Positions 11,341-21,548 are shown, counted from the first letter of the stretch. The stretch is DNA of 64,000 bases from Meghimatium bilineatum (GCA_034231615.1 CM067307.1:4545147-4609146); one strand, 5' to 3'. The notes: generated by a model not told the origin, from the letters alone. Made by a program: numbers and translations.

Positions 11341-12875
11341 TTTGATTAAATAATTCACTACTAAACGAGCTACTCCCAGAGAGTCAGTGCGGTTTTCGTG
11401 CAGGTCGTGGTACAGTTGATATGATATTCTCTGCACGACAAATTCAGGAAAAGTCACAAGAGCAACATAGTGAACTCTTAGCAACATTTGTGGACTTAAC
11501 TAAAGCATTCGATACCGTTAACAGAGAATGACTGTGGAAGGTGCTTACAAAGTTCGGATGCCCCCCAAAACTTGTCACTGTGATACGACACTTTCATGAC
11601 GGTATGATGGCTAGTGATATCTGCGACGGAGGAGTATCTCCTGCATTCCCTGTCACAAATGGTGTAAAGCAGGGATGTGTGCTGGCCCCTATTCTTTTCA
11701 GCCTGTTATTTACGGCCATGTTAACGGAAACACACCATAGTAATGAAACAGCAGGTATAATGATCAATTACAGAACAGATGGTGATCTTTTCAATTTACG
11801 TCATCTAAAAGCAAACACGAAAACTAAATCTAGTGCTGTTAGAAAATTACTTTATGCATTGTATGCTGACTCTGTCGTAAACATGCAGAGCACCATAGAC
11901 CGCTTCTCAAAGGCCTGCAACAACTTTGGTCTCACTATTAACACCAAAAAAAACAGAAGTCATGCACCAAGCAACATCAAATAGCCAACATACTGCTACT
12001 TCCATCATCGTCAATCAGGAAAAACTGCAGGTAGTCGACAATTTTACTTACCTTGGGAGCACTCTCTCTCTCTCTCACGATGTCAACATTGATGTGGAAA
12101 TTAACAATAGACTGGCAAAAGCTAGTTCTGTATTTGGCAGATTACGCAACAATGTATGGGACAGAAGAGGTATAAGAACAACCACCAAACTACAAGTATA
12201 TCTGCTGCTGTTATACCAACCTTACTATACGCCTGCGAAACGTGGACAGTGTATGCTAGACATGCAAGAAAGTTAAATCATTTCCATCTTACCTGCCTAC
12301 GTAAATTACTAAACATCCATTGGTGGGACAAAGTACCAGACTACGAGGTCTTGGAAAAATCAACCTCAATAAGCATCCACACAATACTTATGAAGGCGCA
12401 GGCACGCTGGGCAGGCCATCTTGTGCGTATGGAGAACTTGCGTTTGCCAAAACAAATATATTATGGAGAACTCAAGGCAGGATTTCGAAAAGCTGGTGGA
12501 CAGAAAAAGCGTTTCAAAGACACGCTCAAGTCATCCTTGAAACATCTTAACATTGAAGTAGGCGCTTGGCAGAGCCTCGCTCGGGATAGAACAGCATGGC
12601 GTTACAGCATTAGAACGGGAGCACTAGCGGCGGAAGAATTCAGATAAGAAACTGCAAGACAGAAGCGGACACGTAGAAAAGAAAAAACATCTCAACCTCA
12701 CACAGATACCTTCTATTGTTGTCAATTCTGTAAAAGAACATTTTGTGCGCGCATTGGACTTGCTAGTCATTTAAAAACGCACTATTAACTTTATTATTTT
12801 ATTATTTATTGTTATTATTATTATGGTTGAGTTTTTGGTCATCGTCGATCACGACGGACGAACATCATCATCATC
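11341..12875 (+). mobile_element. 5'-truncated LINE (RT to C2H2 finger), nested
   Basis: Starts inside the RT domain with LLPESQCGFRAGRGTVDMIF, then TFVDLTKAFDTVNRE (motif A), NGVKQGCVLAPILF (motif B), and a motif C that has decayed to YADS. It continues through NFTYLGSTLSLSHDV and RLPKQIYYGELKAGFRKAGG to a C2H2-like finger, CQFCKRTFCARIGLASH, and an (ATC)n tail. There are in-frame stops and frame shifts, so it is a dead copy. The family is the widespread one often annotated beside craniofacial-development-protein-2-like endonucleases. Clade (RTE-like) is from memory. ATAAC plus A-run sequence flanks both ends (11326-11340 and 12876-12887), fitting a target-site duplication. Confidence 0.85.
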
Positions 12876-12887
12876 ATAACAAAAAAA

Positions 12888-13060
12888 TATCTGGATATAG
12901 AAACGAAGGTAGACCAAGAAAAGGGTGGATAGAAAACATCAAGATAACCTTGAACAAACATATACTCAACAAAACTAAGGCGACACATCTAGCATTAGAA
13001 TGACAACTGGGGCTCCAACCCTTACACTTAACGGCAAGTGTGGATACTATGAAACATCAT
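12888..13060 (+). mobile_element. LINE C-terminus, 3' half, split by insertion
   Basis: Continuation of the LINE interrupted at 11330: ISGYRNEGRPRKGWIENIKI and KATHLALE. Confidence 0.65.
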
Positions 13061-13064
13061 TCAC

Positions 13065-13860
13065 CTGGGAAAAGACAACAGTTAATAGTTACAATTAGAA
13101 AGCTAGTAGAATGAATAATTATAAAAACACAATAATCTAGAGTCCATATCCCGAAACATTCAGTTTTTAGTGATTCGCAAACAGTTTTACAAGACATCAA
13201 ACACAGGAAACATGAAAAGTTCACTTAAAAGAAATCGTACAAAATAACAGTGAAGTTGCGTCAATATACGACAAAACAGCAGTTGAGTTGCGTCAATAGA
13301 CACCAAAAAAGCTCGGCATCTCTTCCCATATATTAAAAAATTTGTAGAACAGTATTTGCATCACCAAGAAACACTTGTTGACATTGGTTTGTTGTGTTCT
13401 TATTATTTTTGCAGCAAGCACGCAAATGTACAGTTATTTACAATGAACATCACGGAAAGATAATCTTTGGTTTAATTTGTTTTAAAGTTATCCGTTCCTG
13501 ACACCAACATGTTTTAGTGTATGTAATCCTTCAGAGCGGAAACGTTCATTGGCTGCTCAAGACCTCACCTTTAATTTTGTAATATCAATTATATTTTTCT
13601 GGTGCGGAAAAATAATTGGGGGGGGGTGTACTGAGGCCGCGATAAATGAACCGCGAAGTAGCGAGCGATAACTGTACTAACTTAATATTTCTCAATTCAG
13701 CATATAAAAGCAAGCAAGCTCACACCTGTGTTGTTCATTACAATATTATTACAGATAGATATGGCCACTGTTCACTGTTCAGCTCTTGCAATCAAACCAA
13801 TAGATCAGAAGGAACGATTGCAGGTTAAAGCCATGACCGTCTCCAACAAAGACCTTCCAA
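13065..13860. other. Gene-less stretch
   Basis: No domain-bearing frame. A duplicated segment of ~33 bp (AGCAGTTGAGTTGCGTCAAT and its neighbour near 13250-13300) and a G8 tract at about 13618 are visible. Confidence 0.45.
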
Positions 13861-13863
13861 CAA

Positions 13864-14038
13864 AATTAACTAGGACCCCATTCGTGGTGTTTTTTTATTA
13901 TTGGGATTTTGGTTTGTCACTAAATACATACTTGGATTCGCATGCCAAAAATAGCCAAGGGGACAACATGTATATAAAAAGTCACCAACCGAAAGCCAAA
14001 CAATAATCTAAACGTCACGAATGAGGTCCTACTTAATT
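13864..14038. mobile_element. MITE with ~40-bp terminal inverted repeats
   Basis: The left arm, AATTAACTAGGACCCCATTC onward, pairs with the right arm ending GAATGAGGTCCTACTTAATT. Pairing continues inward through TTATTATTGG / CAATAATCTAAA and GGTTTGTCAC / GTCACCAACC. The length is about 175 bp and there is no ORF, so it is a non-autonomous DNA element. Superfamily not assigned. Confidence 0.7.
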
Positions 14039-14039
14039 G

Positions 14040-14755
14040 AAACGTCTTCTATACTGCCGACTCTCTCCGTTAAACCGCTTTCCCATCTCATAAAATCATA
14101 ATGTGACGTGAAGTCATAAAGAGCCCAGAAGTCACAACGTGACATGAAGTACTATACAGAAACTTGACAAGCACTGGTGCTGAAGTCGGAGATACCAGGC
14201 CGAGAGTCGCACCAGCAGCCATTGTATTACACAACACAACCAGATAACATGTCTACACAACAACAAAACCAATTATCAAAACTACAAAAGTTCTATAGGT
14301 TACAGTAGCACCCTGGCCTGCTTTATATTTCACACTGTAACATGTACCCAGGTCACACTTTCGACCAACTGACACAGAGCCATCAACATTATTAAATCAT
14401 TTGTCTATTTGGAAAAGAACGTATACACTGATTCGTATGAATTTTCTGGAGCTTTTGATTAGTGTCCACACACATTATACCCATATTGATCATTGAAAAT
14501 CACAGGAAAAGACAGGACAAGTCATTTCGGAAAGCTTTTTCCAATTAGTCACAGCTCTTATATTTACCGACGGTCACGTCGGACACACATCAAGGGCACA
14601 TTTACTGAGCTGAGCAAGTCACTATTAATCTCGTTTGCAATATATATTCTCAGTTTGTTGTTTACGTTTGCTTTTCTTGGATTCTAAGGAAAAGTATATT
14701 GTTTTATTGTCTGCCAACACAGCGGCAAGTTTATGTCAAGTTTTTAAACGTTTCA
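14040..14755. other. Gene-less stretch
   Basis: No convincing exon or element. A short motif with TCCGACTTCAGCAC symmetry near 14180 also occurs around 57555, suggesting a decayed dispersed repeat. Confidence 0.4.
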
Positions 14756-14759
14756 TTCT

Positions 14760-14872
14760 ACACAATAATTTTACGATATACTAAATAATGTTACAATATA
14801 CAAAATGTGTTACTATATGCAACATAATGTTACACTCTGTAAAACAATGTTACAATATATACACATAATGTT
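14760..14872. repeat. Degenerate ~18-bp ATAATGTTACA repeat, left part
   Basis: Five to six loose copies of ATAATGTTACAATATACA. The array resumes at 15292 after a LINE insertion. Confidence 0.65.
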
Positions 14873-15291
14873 CAATCAATCAACCAAGTGCCATGCCGAA
14901 TGGCGTTGGCGATCATGTTTCTCCATGACTCTCTGTCTCTTGTGTTGTCAATAAGCTCGGTTGGTGAACTTCTACTGTGCCACAATACTAGTCCATCTAG
15001 TGACTTTTCTCTTTTTCGTTCCCTCTTTTCCCCTTGATCTTTCCAGTGGTTATTAAGTGTTCAAGTTGTGTTCTCCTCAGCACATGCCCTAGAAACATTG
15101 ACTGTCTGCCCCTAATATTTGATGTGATTGATCTTTTTATTCCGGCATCAATGAGAACATCTGCATTAGTTTTCTTAGGTGCTCATGGTATTTTCATCAT
15201 TATTCTCAGAAATCACATCTATGTTGCCCCCAGTTCGTTTTGAATGTTTTTGTTTACAGTCCATGCTTCACAACCATAAAAAAGCATACTT
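14873..15291 (-). mobile_element. LINE 3' fragment inserted into a tandem array
   Basis: The minus strand corresponds to the C-terminal region and tail of an RTE-like LINE. The plus-strand text GTGCCATGCCGAATGGCGTT resembles tails at 23160 and 51810. CACATAATGTT (11 bp) stands on both sides (14862-14872 and 15292-15302), which could be a target-site duplication, although the host array itself repeats this word. Confidence 0.6.
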
Positions 15292-15329
15292 CACATAATG
15301 TTACACTCTGTAAAATAATGCTACAAGCT

Positions 15330-16080
15330 GAACAGTCAGTAAAGTAATGGCAGTTATGTTTTTTTTCTGGGGTTTTTTTTGGTGTGTTTTCTTGTAAAAC
15401 GAACTTGATGATGAAACGTTGAAAATGTCTTGTATACTGTTATTTGTATTTTTCATATCCCATACTCTATAGTCTGATAGTGTGTGTGTTCATTGGAAAA
15501 CTCATCGACCTTGTGTTTTACGTACGTGTTATTGTTATACATTTGCAGCAGTATTAACAACTTCACGCAGCATTTCTTGTTACTCATAGTTGGGGTATTC
15601 TGAGCATCCAAATAAAATTCTAGACAAATCGCAGATATAGAGTATAAAATAATGGAACGTGTTTGCAACTAGTGCCTACCTGATATTTCGTCAAGAAGCG
15701 GAATGTGTAGAAAAGTGAACGTATATATCAAGCACAAATTCATTGCAAGTGTATTACGATGTGGAGTGTCTTGACGGGGTCAATGACATTACGTCATTTG
15801 CAGATCCTGTTGGAAGAATTTCTTTTTTAATGGCTAATGTTAGAGGAGATTCAATTATGCCACGTTGTAATGCCGCACTTTAGTAAGCTGAATTATCCTA
15901 GAGTTTAGAGGGGGGGGGTGGTTTGGGGGTTAGGTTAGACATGATCCCTCCCTTCCCCCCCCCCCCCCCCACAACTAAACTCTTTTGTATATTTTTCAGT
16001 TATAAACAAGTTTAACATTGATACGGCAGCCATTTCGATGATGGAATATAAACCAGTGAAATCACAAAGTAATTTTCATT
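15330..16080. other. Gene-less stretch
   Basis: No gene seen. Homopolymer G and C tracts lie at about 15910 and 15955. A weak copy of the GATGAAACGTTGAAAA part of the hammerhead-like element is at about 15408. Confidence 0.4.
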
Positions 16081-16084
16081 CCTC

Positions 16085-16262
16085 GATCTATCTATCTATC
16101 TATCCGCTGTATCTCTTTTTTGCCTTGCGGCGTCAGGGGTGGAAGAGTTCTCTGGAGATTGCCTTTTTGTGTGCTATTTGTAAGCTTGTTCCCGTGGCTT
16201 CTTCGATTTCTGTGATCCATCTTTTACATGGTCTGCCTCTGGTTTTATATCCGTGATGTCTA
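16085..16262 (-). mobile_element. LINE tail fragment
   Basis: The plus-strand text GTTCTCTGGAGATTGCC and CGATTTCTGTGATCCATCTT has the look of the reverse complement of an RTE-like LINE C-terminus (…GRPCKRWITEIEEATG…). A (CTAT)n tract precedes it. Confidence 0.5.
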
Positions 16263-16519
16263 TGTTCCTCGATGACGACATAAAATATTTAACAAATACG
16301 ATTGGACAATTATTTAAAAACTATGATCACTGCAAACATTGGTTGGCATTAATTACACACAAGTTCCAAAATAAGAGCTTCATCGCTGGTTATTCCTGAG
16401 TTTAAAAACAAACAACATCCACATATATAATCTCTCTGTAATCATGTCATTTTTAATCTGATCTATTTTTTCAATTCTTTCACAAAAGAGCCTATCTTAA
16501 ATTACGTCTACATCGAGGA

Positions 16520-16735
16520 TTGGGGGGGGGGAGGTTGGATCTCAACATTTTTACAGCTGTTGACAAGGAGAAGGTGGTGAGGTTGACAAAAGTTGAAGTC
16601 AACAATACTGTTTTTCATATCCTGTGCATATAAATTGTTAGAGTTGTGTGTTGCTGTTATACTTTTTATATAACTGAGCGGGAGCTTTAAATTTTTGACG
16701 GTTGTTGACAAGAGAGTTGATGTCAAAATATGTTG
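16520..16735. repeat. Dispersed GTTGAC-rich repeat, copy 2
   Basis: GTTGACAAGGAGAAGG, GTTGACAAAAGTTGAAGTCA and AATACTGTTTTTCATA parallel the sequences at 85-370 and 21690-22060. It lies directly upstream of the dapF gene. Confidence 0.6.
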
Positions 16736-16776
16736 ATTTAATTTGTGATCAACCCTCTAAATCGTATCTTTTTTTG

Positions 16777-16794
16777 TTATATTTCTTTTCAGAA
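16777..16794 (+). promoter_or_regulatory. Splice acceptor before the dapF start codon
   Basis: A T-rich tract (TTGTTATATTTCTTTTCAG) ends in CAG six bases before the ATG at 16800. This is a textbook 3' splice site. It implies at least one upstream 5' exon, non-coding or adding N-terminal residues, and marks the gene as part of a eukaryotic transcript. The upstream exon was not located. Confidence 0.65.
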
Positions 16795-16799
16795 TCAGA

Positions 16800-18170
16800 A
16801 TGGATGTCCATTTTTCCAAATATCACGGAGCAGGAAATGACTTCATTTTTATTGACAACAGAGAAAGCAAGTACAAACTAAATGATAATCAACGTAAGAA
16901 ATTGTGCACGAGACACTTCGGAATCGGCGCAGATGGACTTTTAGAAATAAAATCAAGTGATAAAGCTGATTTTAAGTTGTTATACTTTAATTCTGATGGA
17001 AAAGAAGGAACACTGTGTGGAAACGGGTCACGATGTGCTATCGCATTTGCCTTTAAGATTGGTGTGAAACACACCAAAGTTATTTCAACAGATGTGGGAG
17101 TCACTGAACGGGATCACATACTTCAAACAGCTACTGAAAGCGATCAACAAATTAACAATATGAACAACAAATCTTGTATCGAAGAATCGAAGCATAGAAC
17201 CAGTCATATATTAGATAGAGGTGACTCAGAACTGGATAGAGGGCGGTCAGAACACGATAGCTGTAAGGACCTGACATTTGAAGCTTTTGATGGTATTCAC
17301 GTAGGAGGACTTTCATGTGGAACCATCGACAGTTCCTGTTACAATAGCAGCATGTTTTATACTGATATAAAGGACGTCGACCGTGAGAATGTTAAGGTTT
17401 ATAGCAATGGAGATATCTTTGTCAATACTGGCTCCCCACACCACGTGATTTGTTTGTCTGCTTCCGTTGGAGATTTGGATGTTGTTAAACAGGGGAGAAA
17501 AGTCATGCAAGAATTATACAAAAAAGATGGATGCAACATAAATTTTGTTGCTAGGTGTAGAAATACCTTGAATTCGAGTAATTTTGAAAGGGAAATTGAG
17601 AAATGTCGTGATTGCGAAATAATGTTTGGCAATGTTGATTCTGATAATGCCAAGATATTCAGCGAGAAATGTCTCCAAAAAGGGCCTAGTCAGCTGAGAC
17701 CAGAAGATAAGGGCGATGCCGACATAGTTACTCGTGAAACCTCAAACATCTGCCTCCATGTCAGGACGTATGAAAGAGGAGTGGAAAATGAGACCATGGC
17801 CTGTGGAACCGGATGTGTAGCAGTTGCTATAGCTGATTACGTCAAACAGTCGCAAGAAAAGTACTCAAAAAACGATGACGAGAAACTCGAATTTTTCAAC
17901 GTGGAAGACAACACTTCAAGTGACGTATTCAACATCTCTAAATATGGAAATAAAAATGACAATACAAAACTGGCAAAAAATAACATTCCTGGCGGTATCT
18001 ACAAATTGGAAAGTGAAAAGAGAACAATTTTCATGCCGGGGGGTTGTTTACTTGTAACATTTACCGTGACTAATCAAGAAAAACCTTTGTGTGGCAGCAT
18101 AATTAGGTTTTGTGATATGAAATTGTCAGGGCCAGTACAACATGTCTTTGATGGAGTTTGCGTGCTTTGA
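16800..18170 (+). CDS. dapF: Diaminopimelate epimerase (bacterial-type, horizontally acquired)
   Basis: The enzyme interconverts LL- and meso-2,6-diaminopimelate by a two-cysteine, cofactor-free mechanism. Known motifs appear in order: KYHGAGNDFIFIDN (7-20), RHFGIGADGL (38-47), YFNSDGKEG (62-70), catalytic Cys73 in CGNGSRC, EAFDGIH (161-167), NTGSPHHV (209-216), NINFV (246-250), RTYERGVENET (322-332), catalytic Cys335 in ACGTGC, and PGGCLLVTF (413-421). At 456 aa it is much longer than the bacterial enzyme (about 270). The excess sits in three hydrophilic stretches at about 103-157, 252-317 and 350-395, between motifs. The ATG at 16800 starts exactly where bacterial DapF proteins start. No N-terminal targeting peptide is visible, so I expect it to be cytosolic. 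The coding region has no intron but has a splice acceptor just upstream. NTGSPH...V and the neighbouring spacing recall Bacteroidetes DapF (from memory). No other lysine-pathway gene is nearby. An ATTAAA lies at about 18378 as a possible poly(A) signal. Confidence 0.9.
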   Translation: MDVHFSKYHGAGNDFIFIDNRESKYKLNDNQRKKLCTRHFGIGADGLLEIKSSDKADFKLLYFNSDGKEGTLCGNGSRCAIAFAFKIGVKHTKVISTDVGVTERDHILQTATESDQQINNMNNKSCIEESKHRTSHILDRGDSELDRGRSEHDSCKDLTFEAFDGIHVGGLSCGTIDSSCYNSSMFYTDIKDVDRENVKVYSNGDIFVNTGSPHHVICLSASVGDLDVVKQGRKVMQELYKKDGCNINFVARCRNTLNSSNFEREIEKCRDCEIMFGNVDSDNAKIFSEKCLQKGPSQLRPEDKGDADIVTRETSNICLHVRTYERGVENETMACGTGCVAVAIADYVKQSQEKYSKNDDEKLEFFNVEDNTSSDVFNISKYGNKNDNTKLAKNNIPGGIYKLESEKRTIFMPGGCLLVTFTVTNQEKPLCGSIIRFCDMKLSGPVQHVFDGVCVL

Positions 18171-18174
18171 TTTC

Positions 18175-18450
18175 ATTTAAGCTGCAGAGAGACAGAAAAA
18201 CATTCGTTATAAAACGTAGTTACAGCACGGAGGTAGTACCTAATGATAACAGACTGGACACACGGGTATGTTTAAAAATCATTTTTACTTGGTACGTGTG
18301 CATAAAGAGAGGAAGACCTTCAAGATTTAATTAATGTAGTAGTCAAAGAAAGTAAAGAGAAAAGCCTCTACCTAAATATTAAAAAAAACCCAGAAGTAAT
18401 GGTTATTTCAAAGAAACAAAATAACACACATTGCAAGATAAAAGTGAATG
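18175..18450. other. 3' flank of dapF
   Basis: Probable 3' UTR and downstream sequence. ATTAAA at about 18378 is a candidate polyadenylation signal. AATAAA first appears at 18496, inside the following array. No other feature seen. Confidence 0.35.
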
Positions 18451-18451
18451 A

Positions 18452-19115
18452 CATGGTGTTAATGTTTGTTGGGCATATATTTAAAATGTTTGTTGAATAA
18501 AATTTAAGATGTTTGTTGAATATATTCAAGATGTTTGTTGAATATAGTCAAGATGTTTGTTGAATATACTCAAGATGTTTGTTGAATAAAATTTAAGATG
18601 TTTGTTGAATATATTCAAGATGTTTGTTGGACATATATTCAAGCTGTTAGTTGAATAAATTTACAGATGTTTGTTTAATATATGCAAGATGTTTGTTGGA
18701 CATATATTCAAGATGTTTGTTGGACATATATTCAAGATGTTTGTTGAAATAATTTACAGATGTTTGTTGAATATATGCAAGATGTTTGTTGAATATATGC
18801 AAGATGTGTGTTGGACATATATTCAAGATGTTTGTTGGACATATATTCAAGATGTTTGTTGAAATAATTTACAGATGTTTGTTGAATATATGCAAGATGT
18901 TTGTTGGACATATATTCAAGATGTTTGTTGGACATATATTGAAGATGTTTGGTGGACATATATTCAAGATGTTTGTTGGACATATATTCAAGATGTTTGT
19001 TGGACATATATTCAAGATGTTTGTTGGACATATATTTAAGATGTTTGTTGAAATAATTTACAGATGTTTGTTGAATATATGCAAGATGTTTGTTGGACAT
19101 ATATTCAGCATGTTG
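18452..19115. repeat. 24-bp minisatellite (GATGTTTGTTGGACATATATTCAA)
   Basis: About 27 copies built on GATGTTTGTTGGACATATAT plus four bases, intermixed with a GAAATAATTTACA variant that recurs in a higher-order pattern. Because 24 is divisible by three, it gives long spurious frames on both strands (YMSNKHLE on minus, FVGHIFKM on plus). Confidence 0.95.
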
Positions 19116-19414
19116 AATGTATTTTAAGACGTCTATTAAATACATTGTAAGCAGTTTAGTGACTAGCTTCCACCCGTGTGGCATCTGGGGCCTGTGCTTC
19201 TAGTTTAGGGAATAAAGAATGGAGCCACTGTCTTCTTTCCATGCATGTCATAGGAGGTGACTAAAGAAAATTAGGCATAGGCAAACAATCTGTCTTCTGT
19301 GAAATGTGTGTAACTGCATGTCTCGCTTCGATTTCTTACTTTTGTATTCGGACACTTGGTCCACGTGGATGACGTAGAGACGCGGGTCATCGGACATTTC
19401 ACATTTGTATTTCT

Positions 19415-20475
19415 GTGGCAGACTCCTAGGTGTCGGGGATTGCTAGATGTCGGGAATGTGGCAGACTCCTAGGTGTCGGGGATTGCTAGATGTCGGGAAT
19501 GTGGCAGACTCCTAGGTGTCGGGGATTGCTAGATGTCGGGAATGTGGCAGACTCCTAGGTGTCGTGGATTGCTAGATGTCGGGAATGTGGCAGACTCCTA
19601 GGTGTCGTGGATTGCTAGATGTCGGGAATGTGGCAGACTCCTAGGTGTCGGGGATTGCTAGATGTCGGGAATGTGGCAGACTCCTAGGTGTCGTGGATTG
19701 CTAGATGTCGGGAATGTGGCAGACTCCTAGGTGTCGGGGATTGCTAGATGTCGGGAATGTGGCAGACTCCTAGGTGTCGGGGATTGCTAGATGTCGGGAA
19801 TGTGGCAGACTCCTAGGTGTCGGAGATTGCTAGATGTCGGGAATGTGGCAGACTCCTAGGTGTCGGGGATTGCTAGATGTCGGGAATGTGTCAGACTCCT
19901 AGGTGTCGGGGATTGCTAGATGTCGGGAATGTGGCAGACTCCTAGGTGTCGGGGATTGCTAGATGTCGGGAATGTGGCAGACTCCTAGGTGTCGGGGATT
20001 GCTAGATGTCGGGAATGTGGCAGACTCCTAGGTGTCGGGGATTGCTAGATGTCGGGAATGTGGCAGACTCCTAGGTGTCGGGGATTGCTAGATGTCGGGA
20101 ATGTGGCAGACTCCTAGGTGTCGGGGATTGCTAGATGTCGGGAATGTGGCAGACTCCTAGGTGTCGGGGATTGCTAGATGTCGGGAATGTGTCAGACTCC
20201 TAGGTGTCGTGGATTGCTAGATGTCGGGAATGTGTCAGACTCCTAGGTGTCGTGGATTGCTAGATGTCGGGAATGTGTCAGACTCCTAGGTGTCGGGGAT
20301 TGCTAGATGTCGGGAATGTGTCAGACTCCTAGGTGTCGTGGATTGCTAGATGTCGGGAATGTGTCAGACTCCTAGGTGTCGTGGATTGCTAGATGTCGGG
20401 AATGTGGCAGACTCCTAGGTGTCGGGGATTGCTAGATGTCGGGAATGTGGCAGACTCCTAGGTGTCGGAGATTTC
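19415..20475. repeat. 43-bp satellite array, ~25 copies
   Basis: Units of exactly 43 bp begin GTGGCAGACTCCTAGGTGTC and end GATGTCGGGAAT, with only scattered single-base variants (GGGG/GTGG/GGAG, GTGG/GTGT). Single-copy relatives of the unit occur inside other family C copies at about 23094 (TGTGGCAGACTCTTCGGG) and 43856 (GACAGACTCCTAGGTGACG), so the array grew from an internal piece of the mobile repeat. Confidence 0.97.
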
Positions 20476-20696
20476 TAGATGCGCCATTACACAGATGGAA
20501 GAGATCTGACAGAAAACTGATGAACAATATGCTCAAGAAGTTAAGCTATGCACCTTGCAGGACGTGATTATCTTGAGATGTTTCTGCGCTGCAATGGTCC
20601 CCGTCGGGGAATCAACAGCTAAAAATAGCCAATAAGATCTACTAGATAATAAAAACAAAGGAGAATCAGTTTTCTTACGGGATGACTGATTTTTGA

Positions 20697-20774
20697 CGTG
20701 ATTTTCGTTGGTCACTATTTATCTAATTCGTGTCGTTCGTGTGGCGTCTGTGAACACGACCAACAAAAATCACG
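20697..20774. mobile_element. Short hairpin MITE
   Basis: CGTGATTTTCGTTGGTC at 20697-20713 pairs with GACCAACAAAAATCACG at 20758-20774 (one mismatch in 17). TCGTTGGTCACTA is shared with the hairpin element at 56419-56596. Confidence 0.6.
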
Positions 20775-21060
20775 ATAATAATCGAAAAAATGACCCAAAA
20801 TGCTTGTTAGAATTTTGTTGTTAAGTTTTCTATTGGCGGAAGCCAGGACTCAAGATGCATCCATAAACCCTTTAAGACAGTGATGCTTTTGCCACAATAT
20901 ACCTTACGGAAGTTCAGGTTACATGGCGCGTCGGTTACGGAGGACCTGTACTTTTGTCAGAACGGCTATGTGCTGTCAAGAATTATCTACTCACAGATGA
21001 AGGGAGTATTTCAACGTCAACATCATCATCATGATTGAATAGTTTTAAGACGTATGTTCA

Positions 21061-21548
21061 ATGTATATTTTATACAATGTTGAATATTTTATACAATGTT
21101 GAATATTTTATATAATGTTGAATATTTTATACAATGTTGAATATTTTATACAATGTTGAATATTTTATACAATGTTGAATATTTTATACAATGTTGAATA
21201 TTTTATACAATGTTGAATATTTTATACAATGTTGAATATTTTATACAATGTTGAATATTTTATACAATGTTGAATATTTTATACAATGTTGAATATTTTA
21301 TACAATGCTGAATATTTTATACAATGTTGAATATTTTATACAATGTTGAATATTTTATACAATGTTGAATATTTTATACAATGTTGAATATTTTATACAA
21401 TGTTGAATATTTTATACAATGTTGAATATTTTATACAATGCTGAATATTTTATACAATGTTGAATATTTTATACAATGTTGAATATTTTATACAATGTTG
21501 AATATTTTATACAATGTTGAATATTTTATACAATGTTGAATATTTTAC
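21061..21548. repeat. 19-bp minisatellite, ~25 copies
   Basis: TTGAATATTTTATACAATG repeated with very few changes (one TATAATG, two GCTGAAT). The low divergence suggests recent expansion or homogenisation. Confidence 0.97.

Larger units (their letters stand above)
19160..21035 (+). mobile_element. Interspersed repeat family C, expanded copy
   Basis: The left part (CCGTGTGGCATCTGGGGCCT, then AATAAAGAATGGAGCCACTG and GCATGTCATAGGAGG) matches 22672-22775 and 43612-43700. The right part (CTTTTGTCAGAACGGCTATG, then CTACTCACAGATGAAGGG and CATCATCATCAT) matches 23880-23950 and 44370-44440. This copy is hugely lengthened by the internal 43-bp array. No ORF is seen, so it is a non-autonomous retroelement or similar. 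Confidence 0.7.

Noticed and set aside
16800-18170. Bacterial contamination as the source of dapF
   Set aside because: No bacterial neighbours or operon, AT-rich codon use like the surroundings, a eukaryotic splice acceptor upstream, and repeat families on both sides that also occur at the AGPAT locus.
18732-19184. YMSNKHLE repeat protein and the FVGHIFKM protein on the other strand
   Set aside because: Both come from the 24-bp array, whose unit length is divisible by three. Both strands being open shows absence of stops, not coding.
19415-20475. CRISPR array
   Set aside because: The repeat is contiguous with no unique spacers, in a eukaryotic setting.
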